In this document: piece after piece, positions 12,265 through 23,358 of the stretch
How positions within the stretch are numbered: position 1 is the first letter of the stretch
Layout of the letters: every line of letters starts with the position of its first letter
Assembly: GCA_015680905.1 (NCBI GenBank)
Contig: CM027382.1
Span: 25,207,501 to 25,271,500 of the forward strand
Length of the DNA stretch: 64,000 nt
From: Coptis chinensis
Taxonomy: Eukaryota > Streptophyta > Magnoliopsida > Ranunculales > Ranunculaceae
Reading direction: 5' to 3'
Notes under the pieces: generated by a model
The model's database searches: none
What the model was told of the DNA's origin: nothing
What the model saw: only the letters and a program-made list of their open reading frames with translations
Position numbers and translations under genes: made by a program

Positions 12265-12762
12265 ATGATCACGTTCCCAGATGACTCAGTAAGCTCGTCT
12301 AGAGATAAAAGAAGGCGCATGGGTGCCCTTCAAGAAGTTTACCACTTTTTTTCACAAGCAGCACCTGCCCCGCGAAGTTCAGGTCGCAACACAGGGGATA
12401 TCACTTTCACAGAGGCCAACCTCAACAAAGTTTGCCTCCCACATAATGGCGCACTCCTAGTCCATGTCAAAATCAGTGACTGGACAGTCAAGCGTGTTCT
12501 GATTGACCCTGGTAGTTCATGCGACATTTTGTTCTACCATATAATCCAGGAGATGAACTTGCCCAAGTCAGTCTTCATAGATCAGATTGCTCCTCTTTAC
12601 GGGTTCAATGGCTCTAGAGCCGACCTAATTGCTGATATCGTACTCCCAGTTTCATTGGGATCGCGAGAAGATAAAGTCAGCTTCAATACGCATTTCAGTG
12701 TCTTAGATATCAAGTCGTCCTATAATGCCATCCTAGGACGGCATTGGATTCATCAAATGTAG
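12265..12762 (+). pseudogene. Retropepsin (aspartic protease) of the Tat-type element
   Basis: This domain would cut the Gag-Pol polyprotein. Frame 12265-12762 holds VKRVLIDPGSSCDILFYHII, with the catalytic D-x-G triad region in the DPGSS form common in plant Ty3 elements, and downstream YNAILGRHWIHQM matching the ILGR flap-side motif. The domain is intact over about 120 residues, but it is separated from gag and RT by stops at 12242-12268 and 12760-12762. Confidence 0.85.
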
Positions 12763-13478
12763 GCTATACCATCAACATTGCATCAAGTTCTCCATTTTCC
12801 AAGCCCTAGGGGCATGATGGAACTTCGAAGCAACCAACTCGAGGCCTATCAGTGTAACCAAATCCTCTCAGCGAACAAGACCGGCCGACTCAATTTGTCG
12901 ACACACGTAACGAGCCCACCGGGCCATTAATAATGGCCAAAGACTTGGTCGCTGAAGTCAGAGCCAAAGCACCAAAACAAAACGCTGGAAGCTCTTCTAA
13001 GAAGGTATGTTCATCTATATATACCCCAAAGGTCGCTAAAGCAGTTGTTGATCCACCAGTCAGGGCTCCCGAAGTCGCTCCAGCAATCGTTCCTCCACCT
13101 CTCAAAACCTCAGTGATCGCCCCACCATGTCCTATACAACCAATACATTTTCATAAGATCACTTCAGCCGCTATTGTCACGACCACAGAAGTCTTACCAG
13201 ACCCTGTTGTCGTAACCACAGAAGACACTCCAGTTCCTGCGGCCACTCCCATTAGTCATCCGATCGACAAAGAAACTATAGAACGTAGTCCCCCAGAGAA
13301 CGCTCAACCACCACAAGCCACAGTAAAAGCTGAAGAAAGGCAGAAAGTGAATTTAGGAACAGAAGACGATCCTAAATTTGTCTATGTAGGGGCTAACCTT
13401 GATCCTACACTTAAAGCCCAGCTTGTAAACTTTTTATCCATGAATAAAGATGAATTTAGGAACAGAAGACGATCCTAA
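12763..13478 (+). pseudogene. Protease-RT linker with a duplicated 29-bp patch
   Basis: The open frame 12933-13478 encodes a P/V/A-rich linker (APEVAPAIVPPPLKTS and similar) ending in GANLDPTLKAQLVNFLSMNK, the conserved lead-in to the RT. At 13451-13479 the frame is then interrupted by a copy of a 29-bp stretch from 13348-13376, which shifts the reading frame. The linker has no known enzymatic role. Confidence 0.7.
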
Positions 13479-14676
13479 AGTTGTATGTCATAGACTAAAT
13501 GTCAACCATAATGCTCGACCAGTTCGACAGCGACCTAGGAAACTATCACTGCGTTTTCAAAAAGCAATCAACGATGAGGTCGACAAACTTAAACAAATAG
13601 GTTTCATCCGAAAGGTCGATTACCCCGAATGGATCGCTAACATAGTCGCAGTTCCAAAGAAAAATGGCACAGTTCGCCTTTGCGTTGACTTCACCAATGT
13701 CAACCAAGAAACACCTAAGGACAGCTTTCCTTTACCTAGAATCGACCGACTAGTCGACTGAACCTGTGGCCACGAACTCCTATCCTTCATGGTCGCATAC
13801 AGTGGATACAATCAGATCCCACTCACTGAAGAAGACCAAGAGAAAATGTCCTTCATAGCCGAACAGGGAATCTACTTTTATAACGTCCTCCCGTTCGGCC
13901 TCAAGAACGCGGGAGCGACTTATCAACAACTGGTAACTGACATGTTCCAGGACATGTTAGGGGATACCATGGAAGTCTATATCGATGACATGGTTGTCAA
14001 GAGCAAGAAAGCAGGTGACCACCTCACTCACCTTGAGCAAGCGTTCTCCAAGTTATGCCAAACTCGAATGAAGTTGAATCCAGAAAAGTGCCTTTTTGGA
14101 GTGTCCTTAGGAAAGTTTTTGGGGTACCAGGTATCACAGTGTGAGGCTAACCCAGACCAAATCAGAGCATTCTTGGACATGCCTGATCCACATACAAATA
14201 AGCAAATACAGAAGCTATCAGGAATGGTGGCAGCACTCAACCGATTCATATCCAGGGCGTCGGACAAATGCCGACCGTTCCTGCAACTTCTTAAAAAAGG
14301 TGAGCAGTTCTCGTGGAACGACCAGTGCCACCAAGCGTTCTCCACCCTCAAAGAGTACCTGACTACACCTCCCGTCCTAGCAAAGCCTACAGATGGCGAA
14401 ACGTTGGGGCTTTATCTAGCAATATCAGACTTTGCTATCAGTTCGGTTCTCTTCAAAGACGAAAACAACTCAGAAAAACTGATTTACTTTACAAGTAAGA
14501 CGCTAACTCCAGCTGAAAAGAACTACTCTTACATTGAAAGAGCGGTACTAGCATTGTTATATTCTGTAAGGAAGTTCAGGCTTTACTTTCAAGTACATTC
14601 AATCAAAGTACTCACCGACCTCCCATTGACGAAGATCCTTTATAAGGAGAACAAGACAACTCGCATGGCAGTGTAG
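13450..14676 (+). pseudogene. Reverse transcriptase and first RNase H of the Tat-type element
   Basis: RT motifs appear in order in two adjacent frames: IGFIRKVDYPEWIANIVAVP and GTVRLCVDFTNVNQETPKDS (13450-13761), then after a stop at 13759 YSGYNQIPL, FGLKNAGATYQQLV and the catalytic box MEVYIDDMVVKS (13789-14000). The connection and the first, degenerate RNase H follow: LGLYLAISDFAISSVLF and FTSKTLTPAEKNYSYIERA, as usual in Ty3. The stop at 14674 ends the frame. Family activity would be copying the element RNA into DNA; here at least two stops prevent an intact enzyme. Confidence 0.92.
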
Positions 14677-15222
14677 GTTGAAGAACTCGGCGAACACCAC
14701 ATCGAGTTCATCCTACGCACCTCTCAGAAAGATCAGGTCGTTGCTGATTTCTTAGCTGACTTCCCTATCGATGACCTAAATTGGGAACCAGAAACAGTTA
14801 TCCCATCCACAAAGAAGAATGACAAGGCCGTCTGGTCTCTCTTTATAGATGGATCTAGCAACCCCGGAGGAAGTGGCATCGGAGTTGTCATAGTATCCCC
14901 AGATGGAGCAATGATGGAGAAATCAGTTCGCATCGACTTCGCGACCTCCAACAACGAGGCAGAGTATGAGGCATTAGTCATGGGGCTCAGAATGGCGCTA
15001 CAACTCTGTGTAAAAGAACTGTAGGTCTTTAGTGACTCGCAACTGGTCATTCACCAGATTGCTAAAGAGTACACTACCCACGAAAGTAACCTTTCTAAAT
15101 ACATTCATGTTGTTTATCAGTTACTTCCTTTTTTCAAGAAAGCCACGATACACCATTTTTTGCGAGACGAAAATCGTCATGTAGACAGTTTAGCTTACCT
15201 GGCTACTATACCCAAACACTGA
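14677..15222 (+). pseudogene. Second (archaeal-type) RNase H domain, Tat-lineage hallmark
   Basis: After VEELGEHHIEFILRTSQ comes VVADFLADFP and then a second RNase H fold: WSLFIDGSSNPGGSGIGVVI, ATSNNEAEYEALVMGL, FSDSQLVIHQIA and RDENRHVDSLAYLA. The D...E...D...D-type catalytic residues are visible (DGS, EAEYEA, SDSQL, HVDSLA). A duplicated RNase H after the first one is characteristic of the plant Tat lineage. One stop lies near 15022 and another at 15220. Confidence 0.85.
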
Positions 15223-15499
15223 ACTGCGCCCCTAGGTAGTTACTCATTGAAGTAGTTAACCGACCTGCTTACCAAGCTGAACACGTCTTAGAAATCAGTG
15301 ACCTATGCCCACTCTCTGAGGATCAGATGAGTCAAACATGGATGCAGCCCATCATCAAGTACATCCAGCACGGTACAATTCCATAAGAGCGTGCCAAAGC
15401 CAGACAAATCCCATATCTAGCTCACCGTTATTGCCTGATAAATAACAAGTTATTCCGAAAATCCGCTGGCGGACCTCTCTTGAGGTGCATAAGCCCAAA

Positions 15500-16530
15500 A
15501 TAGGGTCAGTTAATTTTTGCAGAAATTCATGAGGGAGAGTGCGGAAACCATGCCGGAGGTCGCTCTTTGGCCCACAAAGCGATCTCCCAAGGATACTTTT
15601 GGTCTCGAATGTAGATCGATGCTAAAGCACATGTACTGAAGTGCATCAAATGCCAGACCTTTGGCCACAACATCATCCAACCAGCTCGCGAGTTGATCAA
15701 CATTGCGAGCCCTTGGCCATTTCACATGTGGGGAATGGACATCATGGGACCTTTCATCCCACGGAAAAGTACCGGTTTTCGCTTCGTCTTAGCTACAATT
15801 GATTACTTTACTAAGTGGGTCGAAGCAATTCCTTTAGTTCATGTCAAGGAATCACACGTCAGAAACTTTATCTGGACCCACATCATTACCAGATTCGGTT
15901 TACCACACACATTGGTGATGGACAATGGTTCCCAATTCAAGGGGAAAATGGTCAAGAAGTTTCTGGTCAAATGGAAGATCATCTATACATTCTCCACTCC
16001 TCAGTACGCTCAAAGAAATGGCTAAGCTGAGGCTAGCAACAAAGCGATCTTAGAAAATTTGAAGAAAAATATCGAAAAGAACGAGAGTCAATGGTCAAAT
16101 CAGTTAGAGAATATTCTATGGGCTCATCGCACCACAGCTCGCTCTAGCACTGGCGAGTCACCATTCTCCCTATGCTATGGCACAGAAGCTGTTATTCCCA
16201 CCGAGCTGACAGTCACTACGACTCAATCAGAACTCGTCGAATCTAGACACAATGACTTTGTCTTAGCTCATGAGGTCGACTTGCTGGAAGAACGGCGCGA
16301 CCTAACCGCCATCAGAGTGGAATCTTACCATCAAACTCTGAAGAAGTCCTACAACAAGCGAGTACATCCTCGCTCTTTTCAACCTGTTGATCTAGTTCTG
16401 AAAAAGACTCAAGATGACTCCAAGCTAGCACCAACATGGGAATGACCATACATAGTGGAGCGAGTCGTTAGCAACGGAGCGTACTAGATCAAGACCCCGA
16501 AGGGAAACCATTGCCACGCCCTTGGAACAC
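15500..16530 (+). pseudogene. Integrase of the Tat-type element
   Basis: Integrase would insert the DNA copy. The HHCC finger region is at about 15525-15660 (CGNHAGGRSLAHKAISQGYF, then CIKCQTFGH). The catalytic core reads MWGMDIMGPF, DYFTKWVEAIPL, FGLPHTLVMDNGSQFKG and, after a stop at 16023, AEASNKAI; these supply the D, D and E positions. The C-terminal part NILWAHRTTARSSTGESPFS and ESYHQTLKKSYNKRVHPRSF follows in 16059-16445, ending near 16530. In-frame stops at about 15615 and 16023 inactivate it. Confidence 0.9.
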
Positions 16531-16743
16531 TTGTTTGTTAAAGAAATTTTATCAATAAAAATGCATTTGTTATACATTCTATGGTTTTTATTTTTCAAGT
16601 TGAGGTTACTTGTGTTTGTATTCCAATCTACTCCGTCTAATCTCATCAACAAAATACCGAACACTGCACTGAAAGCACCACCAGGGTACACACATTTCTA
16701 ACACACTAAGGAGTTTCAACGTTCTCAGGGAACCATACGCTTT

Positions 16744-17600
16744 CCTAAGCTAAACACGCTCTCCGCGAGCAGCACGCTCTCTTGAGCTTACAGGCTCCAT
16801 AGCCTCTCCAATTCTAGTTGAGGACCTATACTTCTAGGATCAACTCAGTGAGAATGCTCTCGATTGAAGCGATTAATCGTCATAAGCTAAACATGCTCAA
16901 GGAAAGCAAAGACGCTCTCTTGAGCTTACATGCTTCATAGCCTCTCCAATTCTTACTAGTTGAGGACCTATACTTCTAGGATCAACTCAGTGAGAACTTA
17001 TCGATGAAGCGATTATCGTCATAAGCTAAACACGCTCTCCGCGAGCAGCACACTCTCTTGAGCATACAGGCTACATAGCCTCTTCAATTCTCACTAGTTG
17101 AGGACTTATACTTCTAGGATCAACTCAGTGAGCGGCGCCTCGATGGAGCAAGATGCAATTTGTCATAAGCTAAACATGCTCTTCAAGGAAAGCAAAGACG
17201 CTCTCTTGAGCTTACAGGCTTCATAGCCTCTCCAATTCTCACTAGTTGAGGTCCTATACTTCTAAGATCAACTCAGTGAGAACGCTCTCAGTGAGCAGTA
17301 CTCTGTCATAAGCTAAACACACTCTTCGCGAGCAACACACTCTCTTGAGCATACAGGCTACATAGCCTCTTCAATTCTCACTATTTGAGGACATATACTT
17401 TTAGGATCCACTCAGTGAGAACGCTCTCAGTGAGCAGTACGCTTTCATAAGATAAACACGCTTTTTGCGAGCAGCACGCTCTCTTGAGCTTATAGGCTCC
17501 ATAGTCTCTCCAATTCTCACTAGTTGAGGACCTATACTTTTAGGATCAACTCAGTGAGAACGTTCTCAGTGAGAAATACACTTTCATAAACTAACAGGTT
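16744..17600 (+). repeat. Six tandem ~140-bp repeats between integrase and the antisense region
   Basis: Units start with CATAAGCTAAACACGCTC-like sequence at 16744, 16881, 17020, 17164, 17307 and 17446, with a broken seventh start at 17585; spacings are 137, 139, 144, 143, 139 and 139. Each unit also holds CTCTCTTGAGC, CTCCAATTCTCACTAGTTG and CAACTCAGTGAGAACGCTCTC. Two subtypes alternate in the first four units: one with CTCCGCGAGCAGCACGCT (units 1, 3, later 5 and 6) and one with AAGGAAAGCAAAGACGCT (units 2 and 4). 3' tandem repeats are a known trait of Tat-type elements. Confidence 0.9.
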
Positions 17601-18137
17601 TTCAGCAAACCCTACGTTCTATTCGGCTCGCACGGTCACCCGAGCTATCAACTTGCCTATATTATCCTCACTTATGGTTAGCCCACAAAGGAGAATGTTA
17701 TTTACGAGCAAACACGCTTCCTTAAGCTAAATCTCAGGTTCCTTAGCAAAAGTACATCATAAGTATTATCAATGGAATACTAGCCACAAACAATCAAGCA
17801 TAAACAAAAACATGCATTCCATATACATTCATCAATAGAACTGTCTACCTAAGGCCAGAACACCAGTTCGCGAATGCACCAATCTGCTGGGTCTACCCAG
17901 GAAATCCATATCAGTATTTCTTACAAATGTCGCAAAATATCGAACGGCCACTTTCGTGGAAACCAGCTCGTTGAGTATCTGTATCAAAAGGCAAACTGCT
18001 CAGGCAAACCTGAGAAACCAGTCCTATTATTTAACTCTCTTATAGAGAGGATAACTAACAAAATATCAAACAAAAATTCTTCAACACTTACAAGCGAACC
18101 AATCCAGCGTCAAAATCAAGCATCACCAACAACATGT
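17601..18137. other. Non-coding spacer inside the Tat-type element
   Basis: Transitional sequence between the tandem repeats and the antisense region. The start still echoes repeat words (CTAAATCTCAGG, GCTAACAGG-like). A plus-strand ORF at 17874-18242 shows no motif and is probably chance. Confidence 0.5.
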
Positions 18138-19138
18138 TTATCCATCGGAGCAGCGCTGGTCGATCGAAGGGATGTTACTCACATCCCGTGCGACGACAAG
18201 TGCAGCAGTTTCTTCAGCCTCTCGATCTTGCTTTTTCAGTAGTTCCACATATAGTTCTATCAGCACAGCATGATCTTCACAAGTTCGATCATATTCTTTC
18301 TGCGCTTTGCATGCCACCACTTGACACTGCTTAGCGTACTCAGTCACGGATGCCAACTATTCCCGCAGGTTTATCATTGACTTAACTAGTACATCCTTCT
18401 CTTCCAGCGTGTCCCGATGTTTTTTCCTTAGGGCCTTCATCTTTCCCTTATCAGCTCCCCAGGCAGTACGTATCCTAACCAGCTCAACCACGCCACCATC
18501 GTTGTTACCAGGACGCTGCACAATTCGCTTCAACTTATCGTACCCCGCCAAAAACTGTAAAGAGAATGCTAATGTTAATAGTCGTCAGTCACACCACAAG
18601 AGATCAGTACAAGTAGAAAGCTCACCAAACAACAAGCTGCGTCTGTGGTCTTTCAGGTCGTTTTCAAACTTTCACCCTCTAGCTCAGCTTTATCACCATC
18701 TAGCACCATTCCTTCCAGGAGGCAGCTCGCTATAGAGGCCGAATGGAAGCTGCAATTAGAACGTTTAACCATGCGCTTCTTCTCCGTCTTTCCAATGTAG
18801 AAGAAGTCGCTCCCCACATCACCAGAACGCTGGGACGAACTGCCAGCCGCAGCATTGTGACCTCGCCCCAGGTTGCCATGTTCTCCCTGGTTCAGGTCGC
18901 TGCCCCCTCCACGACTGGGAGACCTGAACACGATACCCCCAGGTCACCCACGTCCCTCCACCTTGGCACGCTTGCCTTTCTTAGAACCAGAGTCAACAGC
19001 TTTGCGCTTACCATGGTTCCCATGAGGATAGGGTCTAAACTCCATCTCCTCCATCACAAGGGGAGAAGTTTCCATTGTCCCCTCATCACCACCACCAGCA
19101 TCTCCACGTCGCCTGGTCATACTCAAGTCTACAAACAA
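18138..19138 (-). pseudogene. Second, diverged copy of the antisense gene's downstream module
   Basis: Minus-strand blocks in the order of reading: 19138-18944 with a basic, nuclear-signal-like KRKAVDSGSKKGKRAKVEG; 18931-18653 containing SDFFYIGKTEKKRMV and CSFHSASIASCLLEGMVLDG; 18551-18357 starting MAGYDKLKRIVQRPGNNDGG; and, after a single stop at the 18356/18357 junction, VTEYAKQCQVVACKAQKEYD with a coiled-coil look. The same order of blocks occurs in 21191-19947 (VVYVDEDGVTHMV, SFKSSKIAACMVDYMDG, SGYHKLKEIAQ, VTEYAERCKGVAKRATDAYN), so this is a paralogous copy lacking the N-terminal domain. Function is unknown. Confidence 0.6.
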
Positions 19139-19946
19139 AACTAAAAGATCATTGAACTACTACAAGAACAAAGTATTCTTATCCAACGACAAACTAAGTA
19201 AAAAAGAGCACGTACCTCAGCTGCTCAGTAAAGGTAAGAGCGCAAGAAATTTAGAGCAGAACAGCTTAGAAATGAAGGAGAACAAATACCCTTGAGCTTC
19301 CCCTAACAGCTCTACTTATGCCCAAGTAATGTACCTTCCTAAGGCACGTCATAATTGCATCGAGATGCCAAACGTCAGGCCACCTGGCAACCATCATTTC
19401 ATATCTCCCGATCACCCATATTCCTACACGTGCCACGCACGTACTGTAGCCCATGTTGCTTCAAAGCTTAGGACGCTTCATGCGTCCTAAAGATGTGTGC
19501 AACCTACAATACTAAAAATGAATAACAAGCATAACGTGCCAACAAGCTCACAGATCGCTGAGCTTCACCAAATCTTATCACAGGTCGCGTAAACAATCAC
19601 ACGTTTACAAAACAAAATCAGAAATATCATATTCAAAACATCAAGCAATTGAACAAAATGGCGAAACAGGCATTCAATACAAGCAAAAGAGCGAACTGAC
19701 GACCACAGTCAAACCTCAGTTCGCAGGCTAACCAAGCTGCTGAGTCTACTCTGGAAATCCAGCTCAGTTAGCCACCAGTTCTCCATACTCAAACTCCCCA
19801 AAACATTCCGGGAAGCTAAGTCGTTCATCACTTTCACAACCAAAAAGAAAGACGAACTACCCAAGTTACTCCAGGAAACCAGCTCTAATGTATCACAACA
19901 AATATCAACAACAGAAAAATAGAAAAACCACTCTCAACTCGCAAAT
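19139..19946. other. Spacer between the two antisense modules
   Basis: No ORF with recognisable motifs. Read on minus, it would be intron or intermodule sequence. Short words such as GGAAACCAGCTC and CCAGTTCGC recur between here (19760, 19890) and 17860-17960, consistent with the two halves of the antisense region being an old duplication. Confidence 0.4.
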
Positions 19947-22321
19947 TCAAGGCAGACTAGACAACTTTTTTAGGTGGACAAGGGATTCAACTCGTCTTCC
20001 ACCATACTCCCACCCAGCAGCGCCTTCATCGGCAGCAATAACCACATCACCAGCATCACCTAATGACAACAGCACATCAGAAATGACCTCGCCAGCACGA
20101 GGAACATCAACTGGAGGATCAGTTGTAACTGAGGCACCTATAACACCTGCATCCTCTACTGCGGGCGACACCGGTACAGGCATGTCTCCCTGCAATGCCT
20201 TATAAGCCGCCTCTAATTCAATAAAATCCTCCTCCAAAATGTTGTATGCATCAGTAGCCCTCTTGGCGACCCCCTTGCAACGTTCGGCGTACTCGGTCAC
20301 CCTAACGATCTCTACTCTCGCACTAGTCAGTTCCAGATTTACCATTTCCAGATTGGTGGTCATCGTCATTTTCTCCAAACACACGTCCTGAAGCACCTTC
20401 TTCAACTCCTCCAGCTCCTTGTGGTTAGCCACATAGATGTCCCTGACATTCTTCAACTCCTCTTTCAGCTGTGATACCAGCTCCATGTCCGTCTCAGCTA
20501 TCTGAGCAATCTCTTTCAACTTATGGTACCCGCTCACAAGCTACATCACACACATAAACAGCAACAATCAAATCCAGAGGATAAAAACAAACACCAGCGA
20601 GCACGATCTGTAGAGCATCACTTACCAGACAGTGAGCCAGGTCCATTCGCCTAAGATTCTCAGCCAAGTCCTTGGAATCCAATTCCTGACGGTTGCCGTC
20701 CATGTAATCAACCATGCAGGCCGCAATCTTGCTGGACTTGAAGCTGACATCAGTTTGCTACACCATGTGTGTCACCCCGTCCTCATCCACATACACCACT
20801 TGGCGGTCCAGATCGCCTCCAGCTACTGTGGCCTTCCCGCTCACCTTGCTCGAAACTTTTGACTTCCCCATCGAACTGCGTTCTCGAGGAACTGGTGCCT
20901 GGATCTGACCGACTTGAAAGGAATCCAGTCGACGATGTCCTGGTCAAGCACAGCCCTCAACCTGGAGCTACGAAGGGATTTTCCCACAGTTCAATCCACA
21001 CCTCCCGCCGTACTAGAATCGGAGTCACCCCCAAGTATCAGCTCGGTTACCCGCGCAACCTTGGTAGCCCTCGGTTCAGCCATAAGACCTTTTCTCTTCA
21101 ACACGCTGCTTCGCTCGCGAGGATTGAACTGGAACTCCTCCAAGTCTAAGGGAGCCTCAGATCGCTTAGTCAACCCAGTAGCCCCTAACATTCAAGCCCC
21201 CCCCCCCTGCAGTGCGCTTAGGCCCAGAGCGGCTTCGATTTCTATCTTCCCTGGTCACCAGATCACCCTTTGACTTCGTCTTCTCCATCACTGACACGCT
21301 GAACAGTTCACCACCAACTTCAGCCCGAGCCCTTTCTTTCTGACTTCTCCTCTTCTCCCTAATCGCACGCCCTCCCCTCTCCACAAAATAGTGCGCTACT
21401 TCAAGTAGCTTTGCCCTTTTCTCTTTGCGACTTAATCTGGCGAATCGCTCTATCACCCCCCATTCAGCTCCTCTTCTTATAGCGAGCTCTGCACAAAAAC
21501 CACACAAAATCATGTCAGATACCAAACTAATACTCAAAACATCAAAGCAACAGACTTATACACTCCTACGCACCCTTAAAGTTACAAACCCTAGAATTCA
21601 ACCTCAATTTGCCGGCACAGAAGTTCCCAACTAATAACAGCGGCCTCCTCTCCCATGACTCATTACTAACACCATCTAGCACGCTCGATTTTCTGGTCAC
21701 TGTTTGCAAGCTAAAGTTGAAAGCGCTAGATCGCTTCACAGTGAAGTGTTTAATGATGTCAGCGACCTCTATGCGATACTCCCCACTAGCATTCAACAGG
21801 TCGAACACTCTAAGTAGCCGCCACATATTACCTACAAACTGGCATGGCACTTTACCACAAAAGTTCAGAAATTTGCAAGTTAGCTTCGAGAACGGTATCC
21901 TCATACCAGCCCTCAGCTGCCCCTCGCAGGCAACTATCCCCAAGTTTGGCGGTGTGTACTCCTCGGTAAACACCTTTACATCTTTACCCAGGTCATGTAT
22001 CTCTAGATCGCTCACTTTGATCTGGTACACTTCCCTCAGTTTAGCAAACACTTTCGTAATACGTTTTCTGACAACCCCAACGGGCAACTCGCCAGAAGAT
22101 GACCCCTCATCACGACCTGAAGTGCTGGCCTCAGCACCCACTCCACCAGATCGCACATCATCCTCTTCACACCTACCCTCAGCTTCATCACCTTCTTGAC
22201 CACTCTCAAAACCCACCAATTCCTCCCTATCTTCTTCATATTCCTCGCAGCTTAGCGATACTTCGTGAACCTCATCAGATCGAGTATCGTCTGAATCGGA
22301 CATCTCGTTTTTCTTTATCAA
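19947..22321 (-). pseudogene. Antisense gene of the Tat-type element with a putative 'gypsy-type transposon' domain and coiled coil
   Basis: Reading on minus, 22321-21566 is one open frame of 251 residues: an acidic N-terminus (SDSDDTRSDEVHEVSL), a Ser/Gly linker, then LREVYQIKVSDLEIHDLG, EGQLRAGMRIPFSKLTCKFL and GNMWRLLRVFDLLNASG. The pattern of a small-residue/basic/PF segment, an FL core and an N-x-WR helix resembles the Pfam family of putative gypsy-type transposon proteins (PF04195). It is followed by basic segments (21537-21166, 21191-20991), a block ending at a good donor (CTG|GTAAGT near 20635), and a ~150-residue coiled coil in 20537-19947 starting SGYHKLKEIAQIAETDMELV. The exon joins are not certain and a stop lies in the block near 20760. 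Retand-type elements are known to carry antisense ORFs in this place; their role is unknown. Confidence 0.65.
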
Positions 22322-22821
22322 ATATCAAAACTAAGCCACAAACGCTAAACGCCGACCTAGCTACTACACACGCAACGCTTGAACCACAGAGGAAAAAAAA
22401 AAAAAAACGGAAAAGTAGCACCAGCAGAAATACTAACCTGAAAAACCCTAGCTTGCATTTTTGTTGAAGAAGTAAACTAACAGAAAATGACTTTCCAGTT
22501 CTTCAGATTTGATTTTGTTTAACAGCCCCTCCAGTTCCCAAAGTATCATGATTACACCCTAGCCCTAGCCGCACACGACTTCCAACAAACTGTCTTGTCT
22601 TTTCGAATCCCGAAAAAACGGGGCGACACGTTTCCTCTGCAACTACTCAGATTTTTCTCACGTGCCTTACACGTGTTAACTATCAGATCACCAGATAGCA
22701 CAGATCGATCTCCATAATTCGTTGGGTATTTCCATTTACATTAGTTTGTCTCTTCATGCATGCCCAACATGCGCTAGTGTGTTCTCTCAGCAGATCGCTT
22801 CATTGAACCGCACGACCTACT

Positions 22822-22833
22822 GAGAGGGGGCTG
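22822..22833 (+). promoter_or_regulatory. Polypurine tract
   Basis: GAGAGGGGG followed by CTG sits directly before the 3' LTR, the place where plus-strand DNA synthesis is primed in retrotransposons. Confidence 0.75.
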
Positions 22834-23353
22834 TGTAAGGGAGTGATATTCTCTTTCAGGAATATCAAGCACGTGCTCGGCATGGTGGAAATACCACACC
22901 GACCTATGCACTATTTCTCCGACCTACATCATTAACTCGGATCAGCGAGCTGCGGGATCGCTCCAGAACAGATCGCATCACCCCACAGATCATTCTACAT
23001 CATGACTCAACCTATCTTCTATAAGCCATCATGACCAAAGCTGTGTTTGCACAAATCACTGCCGCAAGCTACTAATCCACATCATTACAACATGTCAATC
23101 AACACAGTTCTCGCACACATTCTCAATCTCCACCTTATATGTGTGTTGATATTTACACGTGTTGGGAGAAGATTCATTCTAATCATCTATAAATACACTC
23201 ATATAAACTACGCCAGACCTGATTTTTCTCTTCCCCCAAAATCAAGAGAAGATACGTAGACAGTTTGCTCATCAACGAACTCGATCTTTCCCAAATCCAA
23301 TCCCATTCTCTTTCCTCCTTGTATGTAAAAGAAAACTAAAGCGCTCCTTTACA
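22834..23353 (+). repeat. 3' LTR of the Tat-type element
   Basis: It starts TGTAAGGGAGTG and ends CTCCTTTACA (520 bp). TATAAAT is at 23188-23194 and the U5 motif appears as GATACGTAGACAG at 23251-23263. It is followed by the target duplication CCAGT. Confidence 0.93.
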
Positions 23354-23358
23354 CCAGT

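Larger units (their letters stand above)
10322..23358 (+). mobile_element. Complete, decayed Ty3/gypsy Tat-lineage retrotransposon with 5-bp target duplication
   Basis: The element has LTRs at 10327-10860 and 22834-23353 and is flanked by an exact 5-bp direct repeat CCAGT (10322-10326 and 23354-23358). Order inside: primer site, gag, protease, reverse transcriptase, RNase H, a second RNase H, integrase, ~140-bp tandem repeats, an antisense gene region, purine tract, LTR. Protease-RT-RH-integrase order defines Ty3/gypsy. The extra archaeal-type RNase H and the long 3' region with antisense ORFs and tandem repeats are typical of Tat/Retand-type elements. The LTRs differ by roughly twenty substitutions by eye plus one small indel, so the insertion is not recent. 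Stops and frameshifts break all plus-strand ORFs. Confidence 0.93.

Noticed and set aside
16744-17600. Regular repeats with CRISPR-like spacing
   Set aside because: Units are ~140 bp and similar over their whole length, without unique spacers, and lie inside a plant retrotransposon.
21609-22199. 196-codon plus-strand ORF opposite the antisense gene
   Set aside because: It is the complement of the 251-residue frame, which has domain-like content; the plus-strand product is Ser/Pro/Thr-rich without motifs.
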